Shown one piece after another: positions 1-7,879 of a DNA stretch of 64,000 nucleotides. The position numbers and the translations under genes are program-made. The stretch's first letter is position 1. The number at the start of each line of letters is the position of its first letter. The notes under the pieces were generated by a model. That model had not been told where the DNA came from. It worked only from the letters and a program-made list of their open reading frames with translations, and searched no databases. This DNA comes from Pseudomonas parakoreensis (lineage in GTDB: Bacteria; Pseudomonadota; Gammaproteobacteria; Pseudomonadales; Pseudomonadaceae), in NCBI RefSeq assembly GCF_021602155.1, contig NZ_BQHY01000004.1, positions 310,001 to 374,000 on the forward strand. The letters are read 5' to 3'.

Positions 1-446
1 GCTTCCAGCTGCGAGGCTGGGGCCGGCAGTTCATCGAGCACCTGGCCCATGGTTTGCCGGATCAACGCTATGTTGGCCTCGGCATCGCTGCCCAGCCGCT
101 CGCCGATGCGCGCCGCCACTGGCGCGCTGAGTTCGACAAACGCGCGGTTGAAATTCTTTCCGCTGCCCAGCTCGAAGCGGCCCATGTGGCTGCCTTGCAA
201 ATGCTGATCGAGCCCGATCGGGTTGGCCACCGGCACCAACTCGATCACCCCTTGCAGACGGCCCTGCTGTTCCAGCGCGTTGAGGCGTTGCTTGAGTTCC
301 CACGCGGTGCGCATACCCGGCAGTTCGTCGGCGTGCAGACTGGCCTGGATGTAGACCTTGCGGCTGCCCGCGCCGTAACGGAAGACGCTGAGGGAACGTT
401 CGCTGCCCAAGTGGCTCCAGGGCAGGACATGGTCGATGCGTTGCAT
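1..446 (-). CDS. Succinylglutamate desuccinylase/aspartoacylase-family protein (AotO-like), partial
   Basis: The frame is open to the left window edge, so only the N-terminal 148 residues or so are present. It begins at an ATG preceded by AGGAG. The N-terminus carries the HADELPG stretch, the usual His-x-x-Glu zinc-ligand motif of the M14-like aspartoacylase/desuccinylase family, and later NPIG and NFNR motifs typical of the same family. The gene lies downstream of, and on the same strand as, an AotJ-like basic-amino-acid binding protein. In Pseudomonas a protein of this family (AotO) is encoded inside arginine/ornithine ABC transporter operons, so a role with that transporter is inferred. 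The true substrate is unknown. Confidence 0.8.
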   Translation of the reverse strand, partial: MQRIDHVLPWSHLGSERSLSVFRYGAGSRKVYIQASLHADELPGMRTAWELKQRLNALEQQGRLQGVIELVPVANPIGLDQHLQGSHMGRFELGSGKNFNRAFVELSAPVAARIGERLGSDAEANIALIRQTMGQVLDELPAPASQLE

Positions 447-490
447 GGGGAAACTCCTGCAGTCTGGTAGATCTGGATCGATGAGATCCC

Positions 491-580
491 TGTGGGAGCG
501 AGCTTGCTCGCGAATGCAATCTGACAGTCAATAAAGATGTTGAATGTTAAACCGCATTCGCGAGCAAGCTCGCTCCCACA
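491..580. repeat. REP-type inverted repeat pair (GAGCGAGCTTGCTCGC family)
   Basis: Two near-perfect inverted arms (tgtgggagcgagcttgctcg and its complement) are separated by about 40 bases. Each arm holds its own small GAGCNAGC-type hairpin. This is the usual form of P. fluorescens-group REP doublets. It lies between the binding-protein gene and the AotO-like gene. Confidence 0.85.
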
Positions 581-657
581 GTGAATCTCTATCAGTAGAA
601 AGAGAGCACAAAAAAAGTGGCCACCGCGCAAACGGGACCACTTTTTTCTACAGCGTA

Positions 658-1437
658 TTAATGGCCGTACACGTCAAAGTCGAAGTACTTGTCCTGGACT
701 TTCTTGTACTCGCCATTGGCGCGGATTTCGGTGATGGCCTTGTTGAATTTCTCGGCCAGCTCGGTATCGCCCTTGCGCACCGCAATGCCGGCGCCGCCAC
801 CGAAGTACTTGGCGTCTTCGTAAGTCGGGCCGACGAATTCGAAGCCTTTGCCGGCGTCGGTCTTCAGGAAACCGTCGCTGAGGTTGACCGAGTCGGCCAG
901 CATCGCGTCGAGACGACCGGATTTCATATCCAGGTTGGCTTCCTGTTGCGAGCCGTAGCGCACCACTTCAAACCCGGCGTCCTTGGCGATGTCGGTGGCG
1001 TAGCGGTCGTGGGTACTGGCGCGCAGTACGCCGACTTTCTTGCCCTTGAGCTCGGTCAGCGGGTCTTTGACACCCGAGCCTTCCTTCATCACGAAGCGCG
1101 CCGGGGTGTGGTAGTACTTGATGGTGAAATCGACGTTCTTCTTGCGGTCGTCGGTGATGGTCATCGAGGACAGGATCGCGTCGATCTTCTTCACTTTGAG
1201 TGCCGGGATCAGGCCATCGAACTCCTGCTCGACCCACACGCATTTAACGTCCATCTGTTTGCACAGCGCATCGCCGATATCGACGTCGAACCCGGTGAGC
1301 TTGCCGTCAGCGGTTTTCATCGAGAATGGCGGGTAAGCGGCTTCGATCCCCAGACGAATCGGCTTGGCGTCTTCGGCGACAGCGGTCAGGGACAACATCG
1401 ACAGTGCCAGGGCACCGAACATCACTAGCTTCTTCAT
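658..1437 (-). CDS. Periplasmic basic-amino-acid ABC transporter binding protein (AotJ/HisJ/ArgT family)
   Basis: A 259-residue protein with a cleavable signal peptide (MKK, hydrophobic core, then AVAED). The mature part is a typical SBP_bac_3 domain: an [12 protein letters not shown] start, [31 protein letters not shown] and a C-terminal YFDFDVYG. These motifs closely follow AotJ of P. aeruginosa and HisJ/ArgT, which bind arginine, ornithine, lysine or histidine in the periplasm. AGGAG lies just before the ATG. Permease and ATPase genes are not in the window; they probably lie beyond the left edge after the AotO-like gene. The exact amino acid bound cannot be read from sequence. Confidence 0.92.
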   Translation of the reverse strand: MKKLVMFGALALSMLSLTAVAEDAKPIRLGIEAAYPPFSMKTADGKLTGFDVDIGDALCKQMDVKCVWVEQEFDGLIPALKVKKIDAILSSMTITDDRKKNVDFTIKYYHTPARFVMKEGSGVKDPLTELKGKKVGVLRASTHDRYATDIAKDAGFEVVRYGSQQEANLDMKSGRLDAMLADSVNLSDGFLKTDAGKGFEFVGPTYEDAKYFGGGAGIAVRKGDTELAEKFNKAITEIRANGEYKKVQDKYFDFDVYGH

Positions 1438-1674
1438 TTATTACTCCTGTGTGCGGAGGCTTTTATTGGCAGCTTTCGATTGGCGTTCGGTCATGGCCAT
1501 CAAGTAGCAAAAACCGAAGTGGACGGCAGTCTATGGCGGCGCGCACAGGGTAAATTGTGTTTAGGCGACAAATACTTACAGAACATCGGCGCACGCGTTG
1601 ACCGGGATCAACCGTGCGCCGACATGGTGCAAAGGCTGTAGGACAAATCTTTGAAAATGACAAGATTCCTCCCC
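1438..1674. other. Intergenic leader of the binding-protein gene
   Basis: About 240 bases between the binding-protein start and a REP pair. It should contain the promoter of the minus-strand transporter operon. I could not pick out a convincing -35/-10 pair, a sigma-54 site or a riboswitch here. Confidence 0.4.
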
Positions 1675-1747
1675 TGTAGGAGCTGCCGCAGGCTGCGATC
1701 TTTTGCTCTTGAAAGTCAAAAGATCGCAGCCTTCGGCAGCTCCTACA
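1675..1747. repeat. REP-type inverted repeat (TGTAGGAGCTGCCGCAGGCTGCGATC family)
   Basis: Two inverted arms, starting with tgtaggagctgccgcaggct and each running on into the gatctttt core, are separated by a short loop. The same element recurs near 24082 and 38866, and a degenerate half near 22628. It lies just beyond the stop of the rhodanese gene. Confidence 0.85.
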
Positions 1748-1755
1748 AAAGCATT

Positions 1756-2184
1756 TCAGCATTCGCAGGCGATGGGGGTTTTGGCGGGTTGTTCGACGCT
1801 CAGCGAAAAGCCCTCATCGAGCCAGCCGCACACGCCACCGATCATCTCCTTGACCGGATAACCCAGCGCCGCCAGTTTCACCGCTGCCTTGTTGGCGCCG
1901 TTGCAGTGCGGACCTGCGCAATAGACCACGAACAATGTGTCCTTGGCGTAAGTCGACAAGGCTTCGGGCGTCAACAACCGCGTCGGAATATTGATCGCGC
2001 CCGGTACATGACCGCGCTCGAACGCCAGCGGACCACGCACATCGACCAGGACAAAATCGACCTCACCAGCCTCCTGGCTGCTGAAGACGTCGGAACAATC
2101 GGTTTCATAGGTCAGACGATTGCTGAAATGCATCAGGGCAATCGCCGACGGCGCAGCAGGCATTTCGCGAACCAGGCTGGGCAT
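1756..2184 (-). CDS. Rhodanese-like domain protein
   Basis: A 142-residue single-domain rhodanese. It shows LVDVRGPLAFERGHVPGAINIP, the CH2A-type motif, and an active-site loop VVYCAGPHCNGANKAA whose first cysteine is the likely catalytic residue, followed by LGYPVKEMIGGVCGW. AGGAG precedes the ATG. It is divergent from the ftrA-type regulator. The family moves sulfur or acts as a redox or stress accessory protein; the partner here is unknown. Divergence from an FtrA-like regulator suggests regulation by it, which is inference. Confidence 0.85.
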   Translation of the reverse strand: MPSLVREMPAAPSAIALMHFSNRLTYETDCSDVFSSQEAGEVDFVLVDVRGPLAFERGHVPGAINIPTRLLTPEALSTYAKDTLFVVYCAGPHCNGANKAAVKLAALGYPVKEMIGGVCGWLDEGFSLSVEQPAKTPIACEC

Positions 2185-2286
2185 GTTGTGGAGCTCCTGT
2201 ATCAGTTGGGGTGTGAACAGACTTTATCGGGCCGTCACTTGGCGCTACAGTGGCGCGCAAGACACTCACTGGGAACTTTCCGCCAA

Positions 2287-3261
2287 ATGCCTGATTCACC
2301 TGGATTGGTCGCGATTCTGGCCTACGACGGCCTCTGTACCTTCGAGTTCGGGATTGCCGTGGAAATCTTCGGCCTCGCCCGGCCGGAGTTCGATTTCCCG
2401 TGGTACGAGCACCGCATCGTCGCCGTCGACGCAGGGCCGATGCGCGCCATGGGCGGCATTCACGTCCTGGCCGACGGCGGCCTGGAGCTGCTGGCGCAGG
2501 CACGCACCATCATCATTCCCGGTTGGCGTGATCGCGAAGCCCCGGTGCCGCCGGCCCTGCTTGGCGCATTGCGTCAGGCCCACGCCCACGGTGCGCGGCT
2601 GCTATCGATCTGTTCAGGGGTGTTCGTGCTGGCCGCCAGCGGCTTGCTCGACGGCCACGGCGCGACCACCCACTGGCGCTACAGCGATGAACTGGCGCGG
2701 CGCTTCCCCGCGATTGCGGTGGATCCGGATATGCTGTACGTCGACTCGGGTCAGTTGATCACCTCGGCTGGCAGCGCCGCCGGGATTGATGCCTGTCTGC
2801 ATCTGGTGGCCCGCGACTTTGGCACTCAGGTCGCCAATTCGGTGGCGCGGCGGCTGGTGATGTCGCCGCAACGCACCGGCGGCCAGGCGCAATTCATTCC
2901 CACGCCTGTCAGCCCGACGCCGCGCAACGATTTGTCACGGGTGATGCAGTGGGCTCGCGAGCGTCTGCACCAACCGCTGGAAGTGCGCGATCTGGCGAGC
3001 GAAGCGGCGATGAGCGAGCGCACGTTTCTGCGGCGATTCAGCGAGGCCAGCGGGCAATCGCCCAAGGCGTGGCTGCAACACGAACGCCTGGCGCGGGCGC
3101 GGGAACTGCTGGAAAGCACAGCACACAACAGCGAACAGATTGCCGAGCGCTGTGGTTACCGATCAGTGGAAAGTTTTCGCGTGGCATTTCGCAGCGTGGT
3201 CGGGGTGCCGCCGTCGGTGTATCGGGAGCGGTTTGGGCGTGGGGTCAAAGCGATATCCTGA
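2287..3261 (+). CDS. ftrA: GlxA/FtrA-type transcriptional regulator (DJ-1/PfpI domain plus AraC HTH)
   Basis: A 324-residue protein. Residues 1-185 or so form a DJ-1/PfpI-like amidotransferase fold with LLSICSGVFVLAASGLLDG around the nucleophile-elbow cysteine. The C-terminal hundred residues are an AraC-type double helix-turn-helix (RDLASEAAMSERTFLRRF, then AERCGYRSVESFRVAFR). The frame runs open far upstream, but MPDSPGLVAILAYDGL is the family's normal N-terminus, so the ATG at 2287 is preferred although its ribosome site is weak. It is probably an activator of the divergent rhodanese gene, and the ligand is unknown. Confidence 0.88.
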   Translation: MPDSPGLVAILAYDGLCTFEFGIAVEIFGLARPEFDFPWYEHRIVAVDAGPMRAMGGIHVLADGGLELLAQARTIIIPGWRDREAPVPPALLGALRQAHAHGARLLSICSGVFVLAASGLLDGHGATTHWRYSDELARRFPAIAVDPDMLYVDSGQLITSAGSAAGIDACLHLVARDFGTQVANSVARRLVMSPQRTGGQAQFIPTPVSPTPRNDLSRVMQWARERLHQPLEVRDLASEAAMSERTFLRRFSEASGQSPKAWLQHERLARARELLESTAHNSEQIAERCGYRSVESFRVAFRSVVGVPPSVYRERFGRGVKAIS

Positions 3262-3276
3262 GGTGAGTTTCCGGAC

Positions 3277-3371
3277 GCCTTCGCTGGCAAGCCAGCTCCC
3301 ACAGGTTTGGCGTCGTACACACAACTTATTTCAACCCGAAAACCTGTGGGAGCGGGCTTGCCCGCGATGAG
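3277..3371. repeat. REP-type inverted repeat pair
   Basis: Inverted arms (tcgctggcaagccagctccc and a diverged gggagcgggcttgcccgcga) flank about 50 bases. It fills the gap between the convergent ftrA and cobF genes. Confidence 0.8.
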
Positions 3372-3393
3372 GCCCGAACCGACACCCGACAAT

Positions 3394-4149
3394 TCAGGGC
3401 TTGCGCAACAGATAGGTATCCATGATCCACCCATGCTCGGCCCGCGCCGCTTTGCGCGTGCGCTCGATCTGATCCGCAACATCCTCAAGCTTGCCGCTGA
3501 TCAGAAGCTCATCCGGCGTGCCCAGGTAGGCCCCCCAGTAAATCTCGGTCTGCTGATCCTCAACATGGCGGTAGGAATCTTCAGCGTCGAGCATCACCAC
3601 CAGGCTGTCCGTGTCACTCACCTGGCCCGCCGCCAGACGCCGGCCCGTGGTGATTTCGACAGACCGGCCAATGCTGTTCAACGGCACTTTATGCTGCGCG
3701 GCCAGTGCCTGAACGCTGGTAATCCCGGGGATCACTTCAAACTCGAACACACAGCGGCCTGACGCCAGAATCGCCTGCAGGATACGAATCGTGCTGTCGT
3801 ACAGCGCCGGGTCGCCCCACACGAGGAAACCACCGCAGTCGTTGTCAGCCAATTCTTCATTGATCAGCCGCTCGAAGGTTTCCTGCTTTGCACGGTTCAG
3901 ATCTTCGACCGCGCGGGTGTAGTCCACGTCGCCACGCTCACGCTCAGGGCTGTGAGCTTCGACGAAACGATAGGCAGGATCGGTGATGTAGCGCTCACAG
4001 ATGTCGCGACGCAGATCGATCAGTTTGTCCTTGCGCGGGCCTTTGTCCATCAGAAAAAACACGTCTACCCGGTTGAGCGCTTTCACCGCCTGCAGGGTGA
4101 TGTAGTCGGGGTTGCCGGCGCCGATGCCGATGACCAGCAGTCGTTTCAT
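3394..4149 (-). CDS. cobF: Precorrin-6A synthase (deacetylating)
   Basis: A 251-residue SAM-dependent tetrapyrrole methylase. The N-terminus has the glycine-rich GIGAGNPDYITLQAV loop and FFLMDKG. The centre has FLVWGDPALYDST and FEVIPGITSVQALA, the two conserved SAM/substrate regions of this family. The length and the DKG...RKDKLIDLR segment fit CobF, the aerobic cobalamin enzyme that methylates C1 and removes the acetyl chain of precorrin-5. The start is the ATG that overlaps the TGA of the upstream phosphatase gene (TGATG), so the two genes are probably translationally coupled. Confidence 0.92.
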   Translation of the reverse strand: MKRLLVIGIGAGNPDYITLQAVKALNRVDVFFLMDKGPRKDKLIDLRRDICERYITDPAYRFVEAHSPERERGDVDYTRAVEDLNRAKQETFERLINEELADNDCGGFLVWGDPALYDSTIRILQAILASGRCVFEFEVIPGITSVQALAAQHKVPLNSIGRSVEITTGRRLAAGQVSDTDSLVVMLDAEDSYRHVEDQQTEIYWGAYLGTPDELLISGKLEDVADQIERTRKAARAEHGWIMDTYLLRKP

Positions 4150-4718
4150 CACTGTGCTCCCACACGAACGCTACTCGGCAAGCGTAGCCGCCAGATCCCG
4201 TTGAACCGCAGTTCAACGACTGACAGCGGCTCAACATCAATCGCGTTGAACGCTACGCCCTGCACCACCTGCATCAATGCAGCCCGCACCACGAAAGGAT
4301 GGGTGATGGCGACGATAGGACCCGGCACGCCTTGCAGGCTGGCCAGCCACGCCGCCACGCGTTCGCCCAATTGCGTCACCGACTCGCCGCCATGGGGTGC
4401 CGCCTGCGGATCACTGATCCATGCCTGCAAAGCCTCGGCCTCGCGCAGTTGCAGATCCTTGATCGCTTGTCCGTGCCAGCGCCCCATATCGCAATCGCGC
4501 AGCGCTTCGTCCACCTGCGGCGCCGCACCGAACCACTCGGCGGTCTGGCGCGTACGCAATTCCGGCCCGCACAGCAGATGGCGGGCGCTGGTGAATTGTG
4601 TGACCAATGCACCGAGCCCTGATGGCGGATTTTCAACAGGCTCGTTCGTAGGAAAACGCGACAATTTCTGTGCGACGGTTCGAGCGTGGCAGATCAAAGT
4701 CAAACAGGTGGATTGCAC
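4149..4718 (-). CDS. Histidine-phosphatase-family protein next to cobF
   Basis: About 189 residues from a GTG at 4718; an ATG at 4739 is an alternative start. The fold is recognised by GPELRTRQTAEW, the acidic DEALRDCDMGRW segment and the late IVAITHPFVVRAAL histidine. The usual N-terminal Arg-His-Gly triad reads CHAR instead, so the first catalytic Arg is Cys while the phospho-accepting His is kept. Tight coupling to cobF suggests a CobC-like alpha-ribazole phosphatase or another cobalamin-linked role, but this is inferred. The altered triad could mean reduced or different activity. Confidence 0.75.
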   Translation of the reverse strand: MQSTCLTLICHARTVAQKLSRFPTNEPVENPPSGLGALVTQFTSARHLLCGPELRTRQTAEWFGAAPQVDEALRDCDMGRWHGQAIKDLQLREAEALQAWISDPQAAPHGGESVTQLGERVAAWLASLQGVPGPIVAITHPFVVRAALMQVVQGVAFNAIDVEPLSVVELRFNGIWRLRLPSSVRVGAQ

Positions 4719-4761
4719 AGGGTTGCACTCGCTGAACATCGGTTGAATCGGCGGCAAACCG

Positions 4762-4793
4762 CCGGTTTTGCGGCAATTGTGCCGCAAAACCGG
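4762..4793. promoter_or_regulatory. Perfect 14-bp-arm palindrome upstream of the cobF-linked gene
   Basis: Arms CCGGTTTTGCGGCA and its exact complement surround a 4-base ATTG spacer. A third copy of the half-site (gcggcaaacc) lies immediately beside it at 4751. It sits just upstream of the minus-strand phosphatase/cobF pair and could be an operator or a strong hairpin. There is no T-run on either side, so a terminator is less likely. Confidence 0.5.
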
Positions 4794-4940
4794 GCGGCCT
4801 GGGGGATCTCGCGAGCTAGGACGTTACCCCGGCGAGCGTACAAAAACGGCAATGTCTCACACACCAATAGGCAATGGACTACAAGGGTCGAGGACATCGG
4901 TGTAGCCCTTGTGACACAGCTCTTTGAGGTTATTTAAACA

Positions 4941-4989
4941 GTGAATTCCTACCGCAAAAAATTCACTAGACATGTAACCTGAGTTACAT
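4941..4989. promoter_or_regulatory. Candidate operator dyads upstream of the RpiR regulator
   Basis: Two dyads lie 60-110 bases before the regulator ATG. One is GTGAATT, 12 bases, AATTCAC (4941-4966). The other is ATGTAAC-CTGA-GTTACAT (4972-4989), a perfect 18-bp dyad. Position and symmetry suit autoregulation by the RpiR protein; this is inference. The rest of the 4719-5049 gap shows nothing else recognisable beyond the palindrome at 4762. Confidence 0.45.
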
Positions 4990-5049
4990 AAATACTGTTT
5001 TAACGGATTATGAAACAAATTCAACACCCCTCATCCAGCAGGAGCCCGG

Positions 5050-5904
5050 ATGCCCCCTCTTAGAGACTTGATCACCGATCCCGGCCTGGAGCTGACGCCG
5101 TCGGAGCGCAAAGTGATTCGCGCCCTGCTCGACCAGTATCCACGCAATGGCCTGGGTCCGATGGCGCGTCTGGCCGAACACGCCGGCGTCAGCGATCCGA
5201 CCATCGTGCGGCTGGTGAAGAAGCTCGGATTCGGCGGTTATGCCGAATTTCAGGACGCCCTGCTCAGCGACATGGACCACCGCCTGCGCTCGCCGCGCAC
5301 CCTGTTGCAACCGCGTTCGCACCTGAACAAGGACGACGCCTGGGGCCATTATCTGGCCGATAGCCAACGCCTGCTGGTGGAAACCCAGGTTCTGACGCAG
5401 CCCGAAGACGTACGCATTCTGCTCGACTGGCTGCTCGATACGCGGCACCAGATCTACTGCTTCGGCGGACGTTTCAGCAGCCTGATGGCCAACTACCTGC
5501 TCAATCACCTGCGGCTGCTGCGCCCCGGCTGCTTTGCCCTGGAAGACAACGCGCAACTGCCCGACCGCCTGTTCGATCTGCAACGCCAGGACGTGGTGCT
5601 GCTGTTCGACTATCGCCGCTATCAGACCCAGGCCTTGCGCGTGGCCAGTGCTGCAAAAAGCCGCAACGCCCGGGTGGTGCTGTTCACCGACATCTATGCC
5701 TCACCGCTGCGTGAACTGGCCGACCTGATCATCAGCGCCCCGGTGGAATCGGCTTCGCCGTTCGACACCATGGTGCCAGCGCTGGCCCAGGTCGAAGCTC
5801 TGATTGCCTGCCTGACCCTGCGCAGCCCCGATCTGGCCGATCGCCTGGAAGGCATCGACGCCCTGCGCAACGAGTTCCACACCCACCTGCTGGAGGATAA
5901 ATAA
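5050..5904 (+). CDS. MurR/RpiR-family transcriptional regulator
   Basis: A 284-residue protein with an N-terminal HTH_6 domain (residues 1-80; LTPSERKVIRALLD, MARLAEHAGVSDPTIVRLVKKLGFGGYAEFQ). A C-terminal SIS sugar-phosphate-type domain follows (about 110-260; IYCFGGRFSSLMANYL, VVLLFDYRRYQTQAL). GGAG precedes the ATG. It is the first gene of a tightly packed plus-strand block: the stop is 3 bases from the next start. It probably senses a pathway intermediate and controls the operon from the dyads in its own promoter. Ligand unknown. Confidence 0.88.
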   Translation: MPPLRDLITDPGLELTPSERKVIRALLDQYPRNGLGPMARLAEHAGVSDPTIVRLVKKLGFGGYAEFQDALLSDMDHRLRSPRTLLQPRSHLNKDDAWGHYLADSQRLLVETQVLTQPEDVRILLDWLLDTRHQIYCFGGRFSSLMANYLLNHLRLLRPGCFALEDNAQLPDRLFDLQRQDVVLLFDYRRYQTQALRVASAAKSRNARVVLFTDIYASPLRELADLIISAPVESASPFDTMVPALAQVEALIACLTLRSPDLADRLEGIDALRNEFHTHLLEDK

Positions 5905-5906
5905 GG

Positions 5907-6551
5907 ATGTTCAGTCTTCCCCACCGCTCACCGCGGGACTTGCCGTTTGTCACCGATCACACCGCGTTGCTGCTGGTGGACATGCAGCGTGCCTGGCTCG
6001 AACCGCAGTTCGATCCGCACCTGAACGGCCCGGACGCCGAGTATTTCCTGACCCGCACCCACATGCAGGTGGTGCCCAACCAGCGCCGCTTGCTCAGCGC
6101 CTTTCGCGAAGCGCGGCAGAACGTGCTGCACACCATTATCGAAAGCCTGACCGCTGACGGCCGCGACCGCTCGCTGGATCACAAACTGTCGGACATGCAC
6201 CTGCCCAAGGGCAGTGAACAGGCGCGGATCATCGACGACCTGACGCCGGTGGAAAACGAGATCGTGTTACCGAAAACCTCGTCCGGGGTGTTCAACTCGA
6301 CCAACATCGATTACGTGCTGCGCAACCTCGAAACCCGCCACCTGATCATCGCCGGCATTGTCACCGACCAGTGCGTCGACATGGCGGTGCGTGATGCCGC
6401 CGACCGCGGTTATCTGGTGACGCTGGTCGAAGACGCCTGCGCCACCTACACCCCGGCGCGACATGACGCCTGCCTGAATGCGATCAAGGGCTACTGCTGG
6501 ATCAGCGACACCCAGACGGTGCTCGGCAGGTTGCAGGAGATGCGCCCATGA
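5907..6551 (+). CDS. Isochorismatase-fold cysteine hydrolase
   Basis: A 214-residue cysteine hydrolase with all three catalytic residues of the family visible: Asp25 (LLLVDMQ), Lys123 (LPKTSSGVF) and Cys156 (GIVTDQCVD). The family cleaves amides, N-carbamoyl amides or vinyl ethers, and the specific bond here is unknown. It lies directly after the RpiR regulator and overlaps the GS-like gene by 4 bases (ATGA), so it is surely cotranscribed. Given the neighbours, a hydrolase acting on an N-substituted amine or amino acid is plausible. Confidence 0.87.
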   Translation: MFSLPHRSPRDLPFVTDHTALLLVDMQRAWLEPQFDPHLNGPDAEYFLTRTHMQVVPNQRRLLSAFREARQNVLHTIIESLTADGRDRSLDHKLSDMHLPKGSEQARIIDDLTPVENEIVLPKTSSGVFNSTNIDYVLRNLETRHLIIAGIVTDQCVDMAVRDAADRGYLVTLVEDACATYTPARHDACLNAIKGYCWISDTQTVLGRLQEMRP

Positions 6552-7879
6552 GCGAGCGCCTGACGCCGTTGCCGATGACCACCATCGTCACCACTGACTT
6601 GATCGGCATCACCCGTGGCCGTTCGTTTCCCACCGATCAGCTGGAGCATTATCAAGCGGCCGGGTGCGGCTGGGTGCCGGCCAACAGCGCACTGACGCCT
6701 CAGGACATCATCGCCTCGACCAACCCATGGGGCGCCTATGGTGATTTGCGGCTGATTCCCGATCTGGCCAGTCGCGTGACGGTCGGTAATGGCCCGGACG
6801 CCGCAGCACCGGCGCTGGACTTTATCCACGGCGACATCCGCGAGACCGATGGCCGGCCGTGGAGCGCTTGCCCGCGCACGCTGCTGCGCGATGAAATCGA
6901 ACGTTATCGCGACGACCTCGGCCTGCAGGTCAACGCAGCGTTCGAACATGAATTCAACCTGCATGCCGGCTTCGCTGAACACCTGGCGTTTTCCCTCGAA
7001 GCCCAGCGTCAGGGCGCCGAGTTCGGCGGCTGGCTGCTCAGCGCCTTGCGTGCCGGTGGCGTCGAGCCAGAGATGTTTCTGCCGGAATACGGCAAGCATC
7101 AATACGAAATCACCTGCCGCCCGACCTGCGGCGTGGCAGCGGCGGATCGTGCGGTCAATGTGCGCGAGATCACCCGTGAAATCGCCCGGCAAATGGGCCT
7201 GGACGTCAGCTTCGCGCCGAAAACCAAGGCCGATGCGGTGTGCAACGGCGTGCACTTGCACGTCAGCCTGCTCGACCTGCAAGGTCTGCCGCTGCTCTAT
7301 GACGCCGGCACCAGCAACGGTCTGTCGACCCTCGGCCAGCATTGGGCGGCGGGGATCCTGCATTATCTGCCAGCGCTGTGTGCATTCACCGCACCGACGC
7401 CGGTGTCGTACGAACGCCTGCAGCCGCATCACTGGAGCGCGTCCTACGCGTGTCTGGGGCAGCAGAACCGTGAGGCGGCGCTGCGCATTTGTCCGACCGT
7501 GAGCCTGGGCGGCAAATCGGTGGCGGCGCAGTACAACCTCGAATTCCGTGCCATGGACGCCACCGCTTCGCCGCACCTGGCGATGGCCGCGCTGCTGATC
7601 GCCGGACGGCTGGGCATCGAACAGCGTCTGGCGCTGAACGCGATCACTGACGAAATTCCCGATTCACTCAACGACGAGCAACGCAAGGCCCGGGGCATCG
7701 TTGCCCTGCCCGCCTCGCTGGCCCAGGCGCTGGATTGCCTGCGTGACAGTGCAGCCTTCAACCAATGGCTGCCCAAGCCGTTGCTCGACACTTACCACGC
7801 CCTTAAAACCGAGGAACTGGCGCTGACGGAACAGCTCTCGCCCGCTGACCTGTGTGAGCACTATGCACGCCTGTACTGA
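6548..7879 (+). CDS. Glutamine-synthetase-family ligase (gamma-glutamyl-amine ligase type)
   Basis: A 443-residue GS-fold enzyme. Key catalytic motifs are present: FEHEFNLH (metal glutamates 133 and 135), EPEMFLPEYGKHQYEIT, NGVHLHVSL, the NREAALRIC arginine segment and YNLEFRAMDATASPHLAM. The N-terminal region is short and divergent and the usual adenylylation-site tyrosine loop is not recognisable, as in catabolic GS paralogues (PuuA/IpuC types). Those join glutamate to an amine as the first step of its breakdown. The substrate here is not readable. It overlaps both neighbours, so it is tightly coupled. Confidence 0.85.
   Translation: MSERLTPLPMTTIVTTDLIGITRGRSFPTDQLEHYQAAGCGWVPANSALTPQDIIASTNPWGAYGDLRLIPDLASRVTVGNGPDAAAPALDFIHGDIRETDGRPWSACPRTLLRDEIERYRDDLGLQVNAAFEHEFNLHAGFAEHLAFSLEAQRQGAEFGGWLLSALRAGGVEPEMFLPEYGKHQYEITCRPTCGVAAADRAVNVREITREIARQMGLDVSFAPKTKADAVCNGVHLHVSLLDLQGLPLLYDAGTSNGLSTLGQHWAAGILHYLPALCAFTAPTPVSYERLQPHHWSASYACLGQQNREAALRICPTVSLGGKSVAAQYNLEFRAMDATASPHLAMAALLIAGRLGIEQRLALNAITDEIPDSLNDEQRKARGIVALPASLAQALDCLRDSAAFNQWLPKPLLDTYHALKTEELALTEQLSPADLCEHYARLY

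Noticed and set aside
1651-2286. Upstream extension of the ftrA reading frame
   Set aside because: It runs through a REP element and the opposite-strand rhodanese gene. Family similarity begins only at the ATG at 2287.
4719-5049. A cobalamin riboswitch in front of the cobF pair
   Set aside because: No B12-box-like conserved core could be found; only the GC-rich palindrome is present.
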